Counted from the first letter of the stretch, positions 1 through 5,657 are shown. The stretch is DNA of 18,562 bases from Candidatus Faecalibacterium faecipullorum (GCA_019118985.1 DWXX01000115.1:1-18562); one strand, 5' to 3'. Translations and numbers: made by a program. The notes: generated by a model from the letters alone, not told the origin.

Positions 1-666
1 GTAGCCGTATTTGACGAGCTGCCGGGTCACATAGTGCTGACGCTGCGCGGCGAGGTCGGGGTTGGCGGTCAGGGAGTAGACCGAAGGCGCGTTGGGGATG
101 CCTGCCATCAGGGTGGCTTCATAGGGGGTCATGGCGGCGGGTTCCTTGCCAAAGTAGCCGGCGCAGGCGGCGCGGATGCCGTAGTAGCCGTCGCCGAAAT
201 AGATGGTGTTGACGTACAGTTCCAGGATCTCGTCCTTGGTGCAGGCGCGCTCGAGATGAAAAGCCATAAACACCTCGGCTGCCTTGCGCGCGAACCGCTT
301 TTCCTGGGTGAAGAAGAGATTTTTGGCCACCTGCTGGGTGATGGTGCTGCCGCCCTGGTCCAGGCTGCGGGTGGCAATGTCGTGCAGGGCGGCCCGCGCG
401 ATGGCGATGGGGTCGATGCCGCCGTGCTGTGCGAAGCGGTGATCTTCCACTGCCACCACTGCGTCGAGATAAAGCGGGGGCAGCTGCTCGATGGGGGTGT
501 AGCCGGGGGCAGACTGCACTGCGGCGATGGTCTCTTCCAGGCTGCGGGTCTGCAGGGCGCCGCGGTACATTTGATAGCCGCGCACGGCGACCAGGCTGCC
601 GGCGGCGAGGGCTGCGGCCGCCGCGAGGCAGACCAGGCGGCGCAGAAGTTTGAACAGGAATCTCAT
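1..666 (-). CDS. GT51 peptidoglycan glycosyltransferase (MtgA/PBP1 type), C-terminus outside window
   Basis: Membrane-anchored glycosyltransferase that should polymerise lipid II into glycan strands on the outer face of the membrane. 222 residues are visible and the frame is still open at the left edge, so the gene continues outside. Residues 1-28 hold a basic start and one hydrophobic segment (signal anchor). The GT51 domain follows: EDHRF at 74-78 carries the catalytic Glu74, QGGSTITQQ is at 104-112, Glu131 lies in the second active-site motif, and ELYVNTIYFG is at 149-158. The ATG at 666 is preceded by GAGG with an 8-nt gap. What is seen nearly fills a monofunctional transglycosylase (about 230-250 aa), but a following penicillin-binding domain cannot be excluded. 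It is divergent from the gntR operon, and nothing suggests a shared function. Confidence 0.9.
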   Translation of the reverse strand, partial: MRFLFKLLRRLVCLAAAAALAAGSLVAVRGYQMYRGALQTRSLEETIAAVQSAPGYTPIEQLPPLYLDAVVAVEDHRFAQHGGIDPIAIARAALHDIATRSLDQGGSTITQQVAKNLFFTQEKRFARKAAEVFMAFHLERACTKDEILELYVNTIYFGDGYYGIRAACAGYFGKEPAAMTPYEATLMAGIPNAPSVYSLTANPDLAAQRQHYVTRQLVKYGY

Positions 667-702
667 ACGGGGTACCTCAATGTGTGTCTGTGGTTTGTCC
701 CT

Positions 703-731
703 ATTATAACGCGGCAGGGGGCGGGCTGTCT
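703..731 (-). promoter_or_regulatory. Probable promoter of the GT51 gene
   Basis: A perfect TATAAT on the minus strand at 708-703 lies 36 bases upstream of the ATG at 666. The hexamer 17 bases further upstream (731-726, AGACAG) matches the -35 consensus poorly. The -10 is convincing and the -35 is not. The rest of the 667-806 gap shows nothing recognisable. Confidence 0.5.
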
Positions 732-806
732 GCACCACAGGGGAAAAGTTCAGGGAAAATACATCATCATGGACCAAATTTCAGCCCGGAAAGCTTGCCC
801 CGCCCC

Positions 807-835
807 TTGACAGTGATGAACTTATCGTCTATAAT
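807..835 (+). promoter_or_regulatory. Sigma-A promoter of the gntR-ABC operon
   Basis: Perfect TTGACA at 807-812 and perfect TATAAT at 830-835 with a 17-base spacer, so the start of transcription is expected near 842. A full-consensus promoter should be very strong unless repressed, which fits the operator placed over the -10. Confidence 0.92.
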
Positions 836-863
836 GTACTTAGTCAATGAGTACATTATAGAC
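827..863. promoter_or_regulatory. Palindromic operator over the -10 box, probable GntR autoregulatory site
   Basis: GTCTATAATGTACT (827-840) is matched exactly by its reverse complement AGTACATTATAGAC (850-863), with a 9-base centre. The left arm contains the whole -10 hexamer, and the right arm is in the untranslated leader, 15 bases before the GTG of the regulator. YtrA-subfamily GntR proteins are known to bind inverted repeats at their own promoters. That this repressor binds here is inferred from position and symmetry. In RNA the centre and right arm could also form structure near the ribosome binding site. Confidence 0.8.
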
Positions 864-878
864 AAAAGGAGGGAGCGC

Positions 879-1256
879 GTGGAGATCATCATCAGCTCGA
901 ACGCGGGCAAGCCGATCTATGAACAGATCACCTCCCAGATCAAAGCCATGATCATGTCGGGGGAGCTCAAGACCGGCGACGCTATCCCGTCCATGCGGGC
1001 GCTGGCGAAGTCCATCCATGTCAGCGTCATCACGGTGCAGAAAGCCTATGAGGACCTGCAGCGGGACGGCTTCATCGAGACGACGGTGGGGCGGGGCAGC
1101 TTTGTCTCGGCGCAGAACAAGGACTTTTATCAGGAAGAACAGCAGCGGCAGGCGGAAGAACACCTGCAGGCTGCCGCCGACATCGCGCGGGGGGCGGGCA
1201 TCCCGCTTGCCACTTTGGTGGATGTGCTGACCCTGTTTTATCAGGAGGAGGAGTGA
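879..1256 (+). CDS. GntR-family (YtrA subfamily) transcriptional regulator
   Basis: 125-residue cytoplasmic repressor. Residues 8-78 form the GntR winged helix: KPIYEQI at 11-17, PSMRALAK at 37-44, then the recognition-helix region VSVITVQKAYEDL at 48-60 and the wing GRGSFV at 71-76. Only about 45 residues follow, too few for a FadR- or HutC-type effector domain but right for the YtrA type, whose short tail dimerises. The start is the GTG at 879, which has AAAGGAGGG just upstream and gives the family length. The frame is open further upstream, but that stretch covers the promoter and operator. The gene overlaps the leader of the ABC ATPase gene and very likely represses the whole operon, releasing it under envelope or antibiotic stress as in ytrABCDEF. 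The inducer cannot be read from the sequence. Confidence 0.9.
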   Translation: MEIIISSNAGKPIYEQITSQIKAMIMSGELKTGDAIPSMRALAKSIHVSVITVQKAYEDLQRDGFIETTVGRGSFVSAQNKDFYQEEQQRQAEEHLQAAADIARGAGIPLATLVDVLTLFYQEEE

Positions 1257-1258
1257 CC

Positions 1259-2119
1259 ATGGATGCGATCCTGGAGGTCAAAGACCTGACCAAGCAGTAC
1301 GACGGCTTCACACTGGACCATGTGTCCTTTACGGTACCGAAGGGCTGCATCATGGGGCTGGTCGGCGAGAACGGCGCCGGCAAGAGCACCACCATCAAGG
1401 CGGCGCTGGGGCTCATCCGCCCCGACGCGGGGGGCGCGGCGTTCTGGGGCAGGAACCTCGCCGACGCGCCCGAGCTGAAAGAACAGGTCGGGGTGGTCTT
1501 TGACGGGCTGAGCTTTTACGAGACCCTGACCCCGGAAAAGATGGGCAATGTCCTGCGGGCGGCCTACCGTCAGTGGGACGACGGTCTCTACAAAGAGTAT
1601 ATGCAGCGGTTTGATCTCCCGTTTGACAAGGAGTTCAAGGGCTTCTCCAAGGGGATGAAGGCCAAAATGGCCATCGCGGCGGCCCTCGCCCACCGGCCCA
1701 GATTTCTGGTGCTGGACGAGGCGACCAGCGGCCTGGACCCGGTGATGCGGGACGATATGCTGGACGTCTTTCTCGACTTTGTGCAGGACGAAGAGCACGG
1801 CATTCTGATGTCCTCCCACATCACCACCGACCTGGAAAAGGTGGCCGACTACATCACCTTCATCCACGAGGGGCGGGTGCTGTTCTGCAAGCCCAAGGAC
1901 GAACTGCGGTACCGGTGGGGCATCCTGCGGTGCGGCGCGGCGGTCTTTGGGCAGCTCGACCCCGCCGAGATGCTGGCATGGCGCCGGGAGGAATACCAGT
2001 ACGACGTCCTTGTCCCCGACAAGGAAGCCGCCCGCCGCCGCCACAAAGACGCGGTGGTGGACGACGCCACCATCGACGACATCCTGCTCTTGTATGTGAA
2101 AGGGGAGAAGGGCAAATGA
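1259..2119 (+). CDS. ABC transporter ATP-binding protein, YtrB/BcrA-like
   Basis: 286-residue ATPase subunit of an ABC exporter. The Walker A GENGAGKS is at 36-43, the signature is the variant FSKGM at 129-133 in place of LSGGQ, the Walker B FLVLDEATSGLD is at 149-160 with catalytic Glu154, and the switch His is at 187 (SSH). The Q-loop position reads VVFDG (79-83), with no Gln; this is common in YtrB/BcrA-type ATPases paired with gntR regulators. Residues after about 215 form a family-specific C-terminal region. An AGGAGGAGGAG run at 1243-1253 precedes the ATG at 1259. A GTG at 1253 is in frame but sits inside that run, so 1259 is preferred. The stop overlaps the permease start by 4 bases (ATGA), implying translational coupling. 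The substrate is unknown; antimicrobial peptide or lipid II-cycle drug export is the usual guess. Confidence 0.93.
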   Translation: MDAILEVKDLTKQYDGFTLDHVSFTVPKGCIMGLVGENGAGKSTTIKAALGLIRPDAGGAAFWGRNLADAPELKEQVGVVFDGLSFYETLTPEKMGNVLRAAYRQWDDGLYKEYMQRFDLPFDKEFKGFSKGMKAKMAIAAALAHRPRFLVLDEATSGLDPVMRDDMLDVFLDFVQDEEHGILMSSHITTDLEKVADYITFIHEGRVLFCKPKDELRYRWGILRCGAAVFGQLDPAEMLAWRREEYQYDVLVPDKEAARRRHKDAVVDDATIDDILLLYVKGEKGK

Positions 2120-2763
2120 AGAGCCTGCTTTTGAAAGACCTCTACAACATCAGCCACAACGCAAAGTCGATGCTGTTCATCCTGGCGATGATCGCGCTGA
2201 TCATCGTGCCCACCTCGGGCGCACCGACCTATACCATCAGCTGTTCCATCCTCTGCGCCATGATGATCATGACCACTTTTACCTTTGACGAGGCGTCGGG
2301 CTGGACCGCCTACGCCCTCATCCTGCCGGTGACGCGGCGGGTGGTCGTCAGGGCCAAATACGCGGCGCTGGCGGTGTTCTGCACGGCGGGCAGCCTGTTC
2401 GGCCTGGCGGTGAGCGCCCTGGTCTCGCTGTGCGCGGTGGGGCGGATGACCGAGCTGAACAGCCCGCTGGTGCTGCTGGCCATGCTGCCGGTGGGCTGGG
2501 CCGTCGCCTTCGCGATGGGCAGCATGGCCATCCCGCTGGCTTATAAGTACGGGGCCGAGCACGCCCGCGTCCTCCTCTTTGCCGCCTTCATGGCGCCGGC
2601 GATGCTGGTCATCGCGGTGATCGGAGTGATGGCTGTGCTGGAAGTCAGCCTGAGCGGCGCTGCCGTGACAGCGCTGGTCTGCGCCTCCCCCCTGGCCGCC
2701 CTCGCCTGGGGATATGTAATGTACCGCGCAGCGTGCAGGGTGTTTGAGAAGAAAGAGGTATAA
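2116..2763 (+). CDS. ABC transporter permease (ABC-2 type, PF13346-like)
   Basis: 215-residue integral membrane protein, the membrane half of the exporter. It starts MKSLLLKDLYN, the cytoplasmic coupling helix typical of this family, followed by about six hydrophobic segments (roughly 18-33, 40-55, 82-107, 116-141, 152-176 and 182-203). The stretch FDEASGWTAY (57-66) followed by LPVTRR (70-75) matches the family hallmark 'DE..GW..Y...LP.sR'. It ends in a short charged tail (EKKEV). The ATG at 2116 overlaps the stop of the ATPase gene. A terminator follows within 10 bases, so this is the last gene of the operon. With one ATPase and one permease gene, the transporter is probably a 2+2 homodimer. 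No extracellular sensor domain is present. Confidence 0.88.
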   Translation: MKSLLLKDLYNISHNAKSMLFILAMIALIIVPTSGAPTYTISCSILCAMMIMTTFTFDEASGWTAYALILPVTRRVVVRAKYAALAVFCTAGSLFGLAVSALVSLCAVGRMTELNSPLVLLAMLPVGWAVAFAMGSMAIPLAYKYGAEHARVLLFAAFMAPAMLVIAVIGVMAVLEVSLSGAAVTALVCASPLAALAWGYVMYRAACRVFEKKEV

Positions 2764-2769
2764 ATAACA

Positions 2770-2804
2770 AAAGCACCTCCGCCCTGCCTGGGCGGGGGTG
2801 CTTT
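2770..2804 (+). terminator. Intrinsic terminator of the gntR-ABC operon
   Basis: A 15-bp stem runs from AAAGCACC through CCGCCC, with one G-T pair, a 5-base loop (2785-2789) and return arm 2790-2804. It starts 7 bases after the permease stop. The T-run is short because it is part of the stem (CTTTA). Confidence 0.85.
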
Positions 2805-2851
2805 ATGGACAGACAATGCCGACATCCTCCGGGAACAAAAACGCCGGACCG

Positions 2852-2880
2852 TTGACAAATGAAACGGCCCGGGCTATAAT
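2852..2880 (+). promoter_or_regulatory. Consensus promoter of a short antitoxin-like RNA
   Basis: Perfect TTGACA (2852-2857), 17-base spacer, perfect TATAAT (2875-2880); transcription should start near 2887. No plausible reading frame with a ribosome binding site follows before the hairpin terminator at 2931-2979, so the product is most likely an untranslated RNA of about 93 nt. Confidence 0.85.
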
Positions 2881-2886
2881 AAGTAT

Positions 2887-2979
2887 AGAAACGGGTGCCG
2901 CCGACCACAACGGTGGTCCCCTCTTGGGTTAAAGAAGTAACCGCGAGCTGGGCAAGCTGTAGGCGGTTACTTCTTTTTT
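2887..2979 (+). ncRNA. Putative antisense antitoxin RNA (RatA / par RNA II analogue)
   Basis: Predicted transcript of about 93 nt from a full-consensus promoter to a strong terminator. It contains a small hairpin GACCAC/GTGGTC (about 2903-2917) and the 14-bp terminator stem. It converges on the 33-residue toxin gene and ends over the toxin stop codon, so its 3' half is complementary to the 3' untranslated region of the toxin mRNA. This geometry is that of B. subtilis txpA/ratA and Enterococcus par (fst), where the antisense RNA blocks translation or triggers RNase III cleavage. The RNA itself and its pairing are inferred from promoter and terminator signals. No similarity to a named RNA family is claimed. 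Confidence 0.65.
2931..2979. terminator. Bidirectional terminator shared by toxin and antitoxin transcripts
   Basis: AAAGAAGTAACCGC (2931-2944) pairs perfectly with GCGGTTACTTCTTT (2963-2976), a 14-bp stem. The loop contains a possible inner AGCT/AGCT pairing. On the plus strand the stem runs into T2974-T2979, a strong terminator. On the minus strand it starts right after the toxin stop codon and ends TTCTTTAA, a weaker but usable T-tract. Confidence 0.85.
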
Positions 2980-3079
2980 AGCGATACTCGTTCCTGTCCA
3001 GCTCAATGAGATGGAGGAAGAGGTCGATCACGCCGACGATCAGAATACCGATCTGAATCAGATCAGAAACTGTAACCAT
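2978..3079 (-). CDS. Holin-like type I toxin peptide (TxpA/Fst-like)
   Basis: A 33-residue peptide starting MVTVSDLIQIG, then one hydrophobic helix (about residues 7-26, ILIVGVIDLFLHLI) and a charged tail ending LDRNEYR. The S-D-L-I-Q-x-G-I-L-I-V opening followed by a single membrane span is the pattern of 'putative holin-like toxin' peptides (PF16935), which insert into the cell's own membrane and depolarise it. The ATG at 3079 has AAAGGGGG 7 bases upstream (3094-3087), and that site is sequestered in a hairpin. The TAA (2980-2978) touches the shared terminator. The codon composition is more AT-rich than neighbouring genes, as usual for such elements. An upstream in-frame extension is open but lies over the leader hairpins, so it is not part of the gene. 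A secreted or unrelated small protein is the alternative; the surrounding layout makes a toxin more likely. Confidence 0.82.
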   Translation of the reverse strand: MVTVSDLIQIGILIVGVIDLFLHLIELDRNEYR

Positions 3080-3084
3080 GCGCA

Positions 3085-3115
3085 AGCCCCCTTTCCTTGA
3101 GAGTGGGGGCTCAAG
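3085..3115 (-). promoter_or_regulatory. Two competing hairpins at the toxin ribosome binding site
   Basis: In the toxin mRNA the GGGGGCT containing the ribosome binding site (3091-3085) pairs with AGCCCCC (3111-3105), 7 bp plus two possible wobble pairs, hiding the site. An alternative 6-bp hairpin CTTGAG (3115-3110) / CTCAAG (3101-3096) uses part of the same upstream arm and would leave the site free. The sequence shows both repeats. That they switch translation is inferred from known sequestration in type I toxin mRNAs. Confidence 0.65.
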
Positions 3116-3164
3116 AAGTTCCCCCCTGTCGCTATGAAAAACGAAACAAGAGGGAACGCACCGC

Positions 3165-3184
3165 GTGCTGCTTGCCGGCAGCAC
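3165..3184 (-). other. 5'-end stem-loop of the toxin mRNA
   Basis: GTGCTGC (3184-3178) pairs with GCAGCAC (3171-3165) around a 6-base loop, within about 5 nt of the predicted 5' end (near 3188). A 5' stem-loop of this kind stabilises Fst-type toxin mRNAs; that role is inferred here. Confidence 0.5.
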
Positions 3185-3194
3185 CCTTACCAAA

Positions 3195-3223
3195 AGGATA
3201 CCATAATCGAGCAAAAATGACAA
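3195..3223 (-). promoter_or_regulatory. Promoter of the toxin mRNA
   Basis: On the minus strand, -35 TTGTCA (3223-3218), 17-base spacer and extended -10 TGGTATCCT with the hexamer at 3200-3195. The expected start near 3188 gives a leader of about 109 nt, long for a 33-residue peptide but usual for type I toxins. The -35 overlaps the terminator of the upstream PII gene. Confidence 0.75.
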
Positions 3224-3267
3224 GGCCCCGCCTTGTTCCAATTCGTTGGAGCAAGACAGGGCCTTGT
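3220..3267 (-). terminator. Terminator of the DUF1538/PII operon
   Basis: ACAAGGCCC (3220-3228) pairs with GGGCCTTGT (3259-3267), and inside it CTTGTTCCAA (about 3232-3241) pairs with TTGGAGCAAG (3246-3255) with one wobble, giving a long nearly perfect stem. On the minus strand it is followed by CATTTTTGC (T-run 3217-3213). It begins about 45 bases after the PII stop. The plus strand has no gene leading into it. Confidence 0.75.
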
Positions 3268-3312
3268 TTCAAATCTGTTTGTGATAACCGGAAAGGGGAC
3301 GAAGGAGCGGGC

Positions 3313-3981
3313 TCAGTCCTCGACCTTGCGCAGGCCGATGACGTCGGAGACCGGCAGCGAGAAGCAGATGGCCCCCGCGCGGGTGCCGGCGCCGGTGGTG
3401 GTGTTGATGGCGGACATGATGGCCTTTTTCTGGTCGGCGCGGGCCACGATGTAGAGGATGTCCTTCTCCTCGGCGAGGGAGACGCCGAAGAACTTTTCGG
3501 CCTGCTTGGTGCCGGTGCCGCGGGCGTGCAGCACCGTGCCGCCCCCCGCGCCGGCGGTGCGGGCTGCGTCCATCACCGCGTCGGAATAGCCGGCGTTCAG
3601 CACCGCGATGATCAGCTCGTGCTCAAAGTGCATGTCGGGCGCGCTGCCCGACGGGGTCTTGTTGCCTGTCAAGTATGCCAAAGTCCTACCTCCTGCTACG
3701 CTCTTGATGGGGATGGTCAGCATGATGCCGTTGCCCGGGATGTCCATGAACAGTTTGCGCTTGGCCGCGCGGAACAGCTGCTTGGTGCTCTCGCTGTCGG
3801 CGACGGTCGAGACGATGGCCTTCTCGGTGTTGGACAGGCCGTAGATGGACAGCTGCTCGCTGGTGGCGGTGCCCTTGCCCAGCATGACAAGGCCCATGTT
3901 CAGCTCCAGGCTCTGGAACAGGCTGGCCAGCTCCTGCGTCTCGGCGCGGTCGGTGATGCTGATGACGTAGTTCAGCTCCAT
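3313..3981 (-). CDS. Tandem PII-like regulatory protein (two fused P-II domains)
   Basis: 222-residue soluble protein with two consecutive PII-like ferredoxin folds, about residues 3-105 and 119-220. Each half has the family order beta-alpha-beta, a Gly-rich loop where the T-loop sits (LGKGTATSEQ, 34-43; HARGTGTKQ, 152-160), and a B-loop-like end (IPGNGIMLTIPIKSV, 81-95; TGAGTRAGAICFSLPVSDV, 196-214) resembling TGxxGDGK.F..P.. of GlnB. Canonical PII proteins are about 112 aa trimers; here one chain carries two domains. The uridylylated Tyr of the T-loop and the exact GDGK motif are not evident, so binding of ATP/ADP, cyclic nucleotides or bicarbonate is open. The ATG at 3981 follows AGGAGG and lies one base after the DUF1538 stop (coupled). 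The likely role, inferred from context, is to gate the DUF1538 membrane protein; a general nitrogen role is less likely. Confidence 0.82.
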   Translation of the reverse strand: MELNYVISITDRAETQELASLFQSLELNMGLVMLGKGTATSEQLSIYGLSNTEKAIVSTVADSESTKQLFRAAKRKLFMDIPGNGIMLTIPIKSVAGGRTLAYLTGNKTPSGSAPDMHFEHELIIAVLNAGYSDAVMDAARTAGAGGGTVLHARGTGTKQAEKFFGVSLAEEKDILYIVARADQKKAIMSAINTTTGAGTRAGAICFSLPVSDVIGLRKVED

Positions 3982-3982
3982 A

Positions 3983-5530
3983 TCAGGCTACCTCCTCCCA
4001 CAGCTCGATGATCTCGTCGTCGCCATAAGCGGGCAGCGGCGCGGCTGCGGCGGCCGCGGGGGCGGGCGCCACCGTGCGGCGCAGCTTGATGGCGTAGACC
4101 GCGCCCATCACCTGCACGGTGATGAGGGGCATCAAAGCCACCAAAGCCACCAGGCCGAAGGCGTCGGTCATCACATTGCCGCCCAGCGCGCTGCACGCCC
4201 CCATGGCGAAGGGCAGCATGAAGGTGGCGATCATCGGGCCCGAGGCCACCCCGCCCGAGTCAAAGGCGATGGCGGTGAAGATGGGGGGCGCCACAAAGCT
4301 CAGCGCCAGGGCGATGAGGTAGCCGGGCGCCAGGATGTACAAAATGGGCAGGCCGGTCAGCACCCGGATCATGGCCAGGCCGTTGGCGGTGGCCACCGCG
4401 ATGCACAGGCTCAGGCCCATCGCCCGGGCCGAGATGGCGCCGCTGGTCAGGTCTTCCACCTGCTTGTTCAGGACGTGGACGGCCGGCTCGGCGTTGATGA
4501 TGAACCAGCCCATCAGCACCGCCAGGGGGACCATCAGCAGGCCCATCCCCTGCGCGACCATCTCGCCCCCCAGCACGTACCCGAGGGAAGAAAAGCCCAC
4601 GTTGACGCCGGTCAAAAACAGCACCAGCCCCACATAGGTGTAGAGGATGCCCACCACGATGCGGGCCAGCTGCGGCATGGGCAGCCGCAGCGCCGCGAAC
4701 TGGAACAGAAGGAAAAAGACAAAGATGGGGGCAAGTGCGCTGGCCACTTCCAGCATATAATGGGGCAGGGCCGCAAGATAGCCCCAGCCCAGGGCCATCG
4801 AGTCCTCAAATGCTTCGATGACCATGGAAGAAGAGCCGGTGCTGTCCGGGTAGAGGAAGCCCAGCGCCAGCACCGCCAGGATCGGCCCGATCGAGCACAG
4901 GGCCACCAGGCCGAAGCTGTCGTCCTTGGCCTTCTCGTCGCTGCGGATGGAGGCGACGCCGACGCCCAGCGCCATGATGAAGGGGACGGTCATGGGACCT
5001 GTGGTCACCCCGCCCGAGTCAAAGGCCACCGACAGAAAGTCGGGGTCGGACAGAGCCGCCAGCCCAAAGACCACCGCGTAAAAGGCCAGCAGCAGCCACC
5101 GCAGGGCCACGCCGGTCAGGATGCGGGCCATGCTGACCGCCAAAAACAGCCCCACCCCCACCGATACGGTGAAGATCAGCGCCCCGGTGTCGATGCCGGG
5201 GACGTTGTTGGCCAGCACCTGCAGATCGGGCTCGGCCACTGTGATGACCACGCCCATGACAAAGCTGACCGCCAGGATCAGCAGGATGTTGCGCGAGCGG
5301 GTCAGCCGCGCGCCCACGAGGGAGCCCATCTGACTCATCGACTGCTCCGAGCCGAGGGTGAACAGGGCCATGCCGGCAATGATCATCCCGGTGCCCACCA
5401 GGAAGGCCAGCATCAGCCCTGAGCTGACCGGCACAAAGAAAAAGCAGAGCACGCTGACGATCAGCGCGATGGGCAAGACGGAGTCCACCGCCTCCCGCAG
5501 TTTTTCATAGAGTACGTTTTTCTGGATCAA
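3983..5530 (-). CDS. DUF1538 membrane protein with two homologous halves (transporter-like)
   Basis: 515-residue polytopic membrane protein with about 12-14 hydrophobic segments. The two halves repeat the same landmarks in order: AEP at 99-101 and 347-349, FDSGGV..GPM at 170-180 and 423-433, and DSFGLVAL/DAFGLVAL at 204-211 and 456-463. This internal duplication is the hallmark of DUF1538 and resembles inverted-repeat transporters. Substrate and function are unknown. The C-terminal 30 residues are an Ala/Pro linker followed by an acidic end (GDDEIIELWEEVA), cytoplasmic by inference and a candidate docking tail for the PII partner. The start is a TTG at 5530, chosen because AGGAG (5542-5538) stands 7 bases upstream; the only nearby ATG (5535) is out of frame and stops after two codons. 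The open frame extends to 5728, but that part covers both divergent promoters. It forms an operon with the PII gene. Confidence 0.85.
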   Translation of the reverse strand: MIQKNVLYEKLREAVDSVLPIALIVSVLCFFFVPVSSGLMLAFLVGTGMIIAGMALFTLGSEQSMSQMGSLVGARLTRSRNILLILAVSFVMGVVITVAEPDLQVLANNVPGIDTGALIFTVSVGVGLFLAVSMARILTGVALRWLLLAFYAVVFGLAALSDPDFLSVAFDSGGVTTGPMTVPFIMALGVGVASIRSDEKAKDDSFGLVALCSIGPILAVLALGFLYPDSTGSSSMVIEAFEDSMALGWGYLAALPHYMLEVASALAPIFVFFLLFQFAALRLPMPQLARIVVGILYTYVGLVLFLTGVNVGFSSLGYVLGGEMVAQGMGLLMVPLAVLMGWFIINAEPAVHVLNKQVEDLTSGAISARAMGLSLCIAVATANGLAMIRVLTGLPILYILAPGYLIALALSFVAPPIFTAIAFDSGGVASGPMIATFMLPFAMGACSALGGNVMTDAFGLVALVALMPLITVQVMGAVYAIKLRRTVAPAPAAAAAAPLPAYGDDEIIELWEEVA

Positions 5531-5582
5531 TGCATTGCTCCTTTCATGCAGAATGTGCAAAATTTCGGCTGGTCTTATGTAA

Positions 5583-5611
5583 AGTATACCATACTTATCG
5601 GGCAGTGACAA
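5583..5611 (-). promoter_or_regulatory. Promoter of the DUF1538-PII operon
   Basis: Minus strand: -35 TTGTCA (5611-5606), 17-base spacer, extended -10 TGGTATACT with the hexamer at 5588-5583. It gives a leader of about 46 nt. The combination TTGTCA, 17 bases and TGG before the -10 is the same as in the toxin promoter. Confidence 0.85.
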
Positions 5612-5628
5612 TCCAAAAAAATTCCCCC

Positions 5629-5657
5629 TTGACACAGCGCGGGCGGCGTGGTAGAAT
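5629..5657 (+). promoter_or_regulatory. Promoter of infC-rpmI-rplT
   Basis: TTGACA (5629-5634), 17-base spacer, extended -10 TGGTAGAAT with the hexamer at 5652-5657; start expected near 5664. It is divergent from the DUF1538 promoter, with only 17 bases between the two -35 boxes. Confidence 0.88.

Noticed and set aside
34..810. A 258-codon plus-strand frame at the left edge
   Set aside because: Antisense to the GT51 glycosyltransferase, whose EDHRF and QGGSTITQQ motifs are unmistakable on the minus strand.
2919..3154. Inverted pair CCCTCTTG (2919-2926) and CAAGAGGG (3147-3154) flanking the toxin locus
   Set aside because: Considered as a mobile-element end or an RNA-RNA contact. It is only 8 bases long, has no target duplication, and makes the two RNAs identical here and not complementary.
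3220..3267. Long palindrome as a possible insertion-sequence end or attachment site
   Set aside because: It lies just after the PII gene and has a T-run on the minus strand, so a terminator explains it; no transposase or integrase is nearby.
4475..5422. A 315-codon plus-strand frame inside the DUF1538 region
   Set aside because: Translation is rich in His, Gln, Asp and Gly without any motif, typical of an antisense frame of a membrane protein gene. The minus strand has clear membrane segments and a duplicated motif set.
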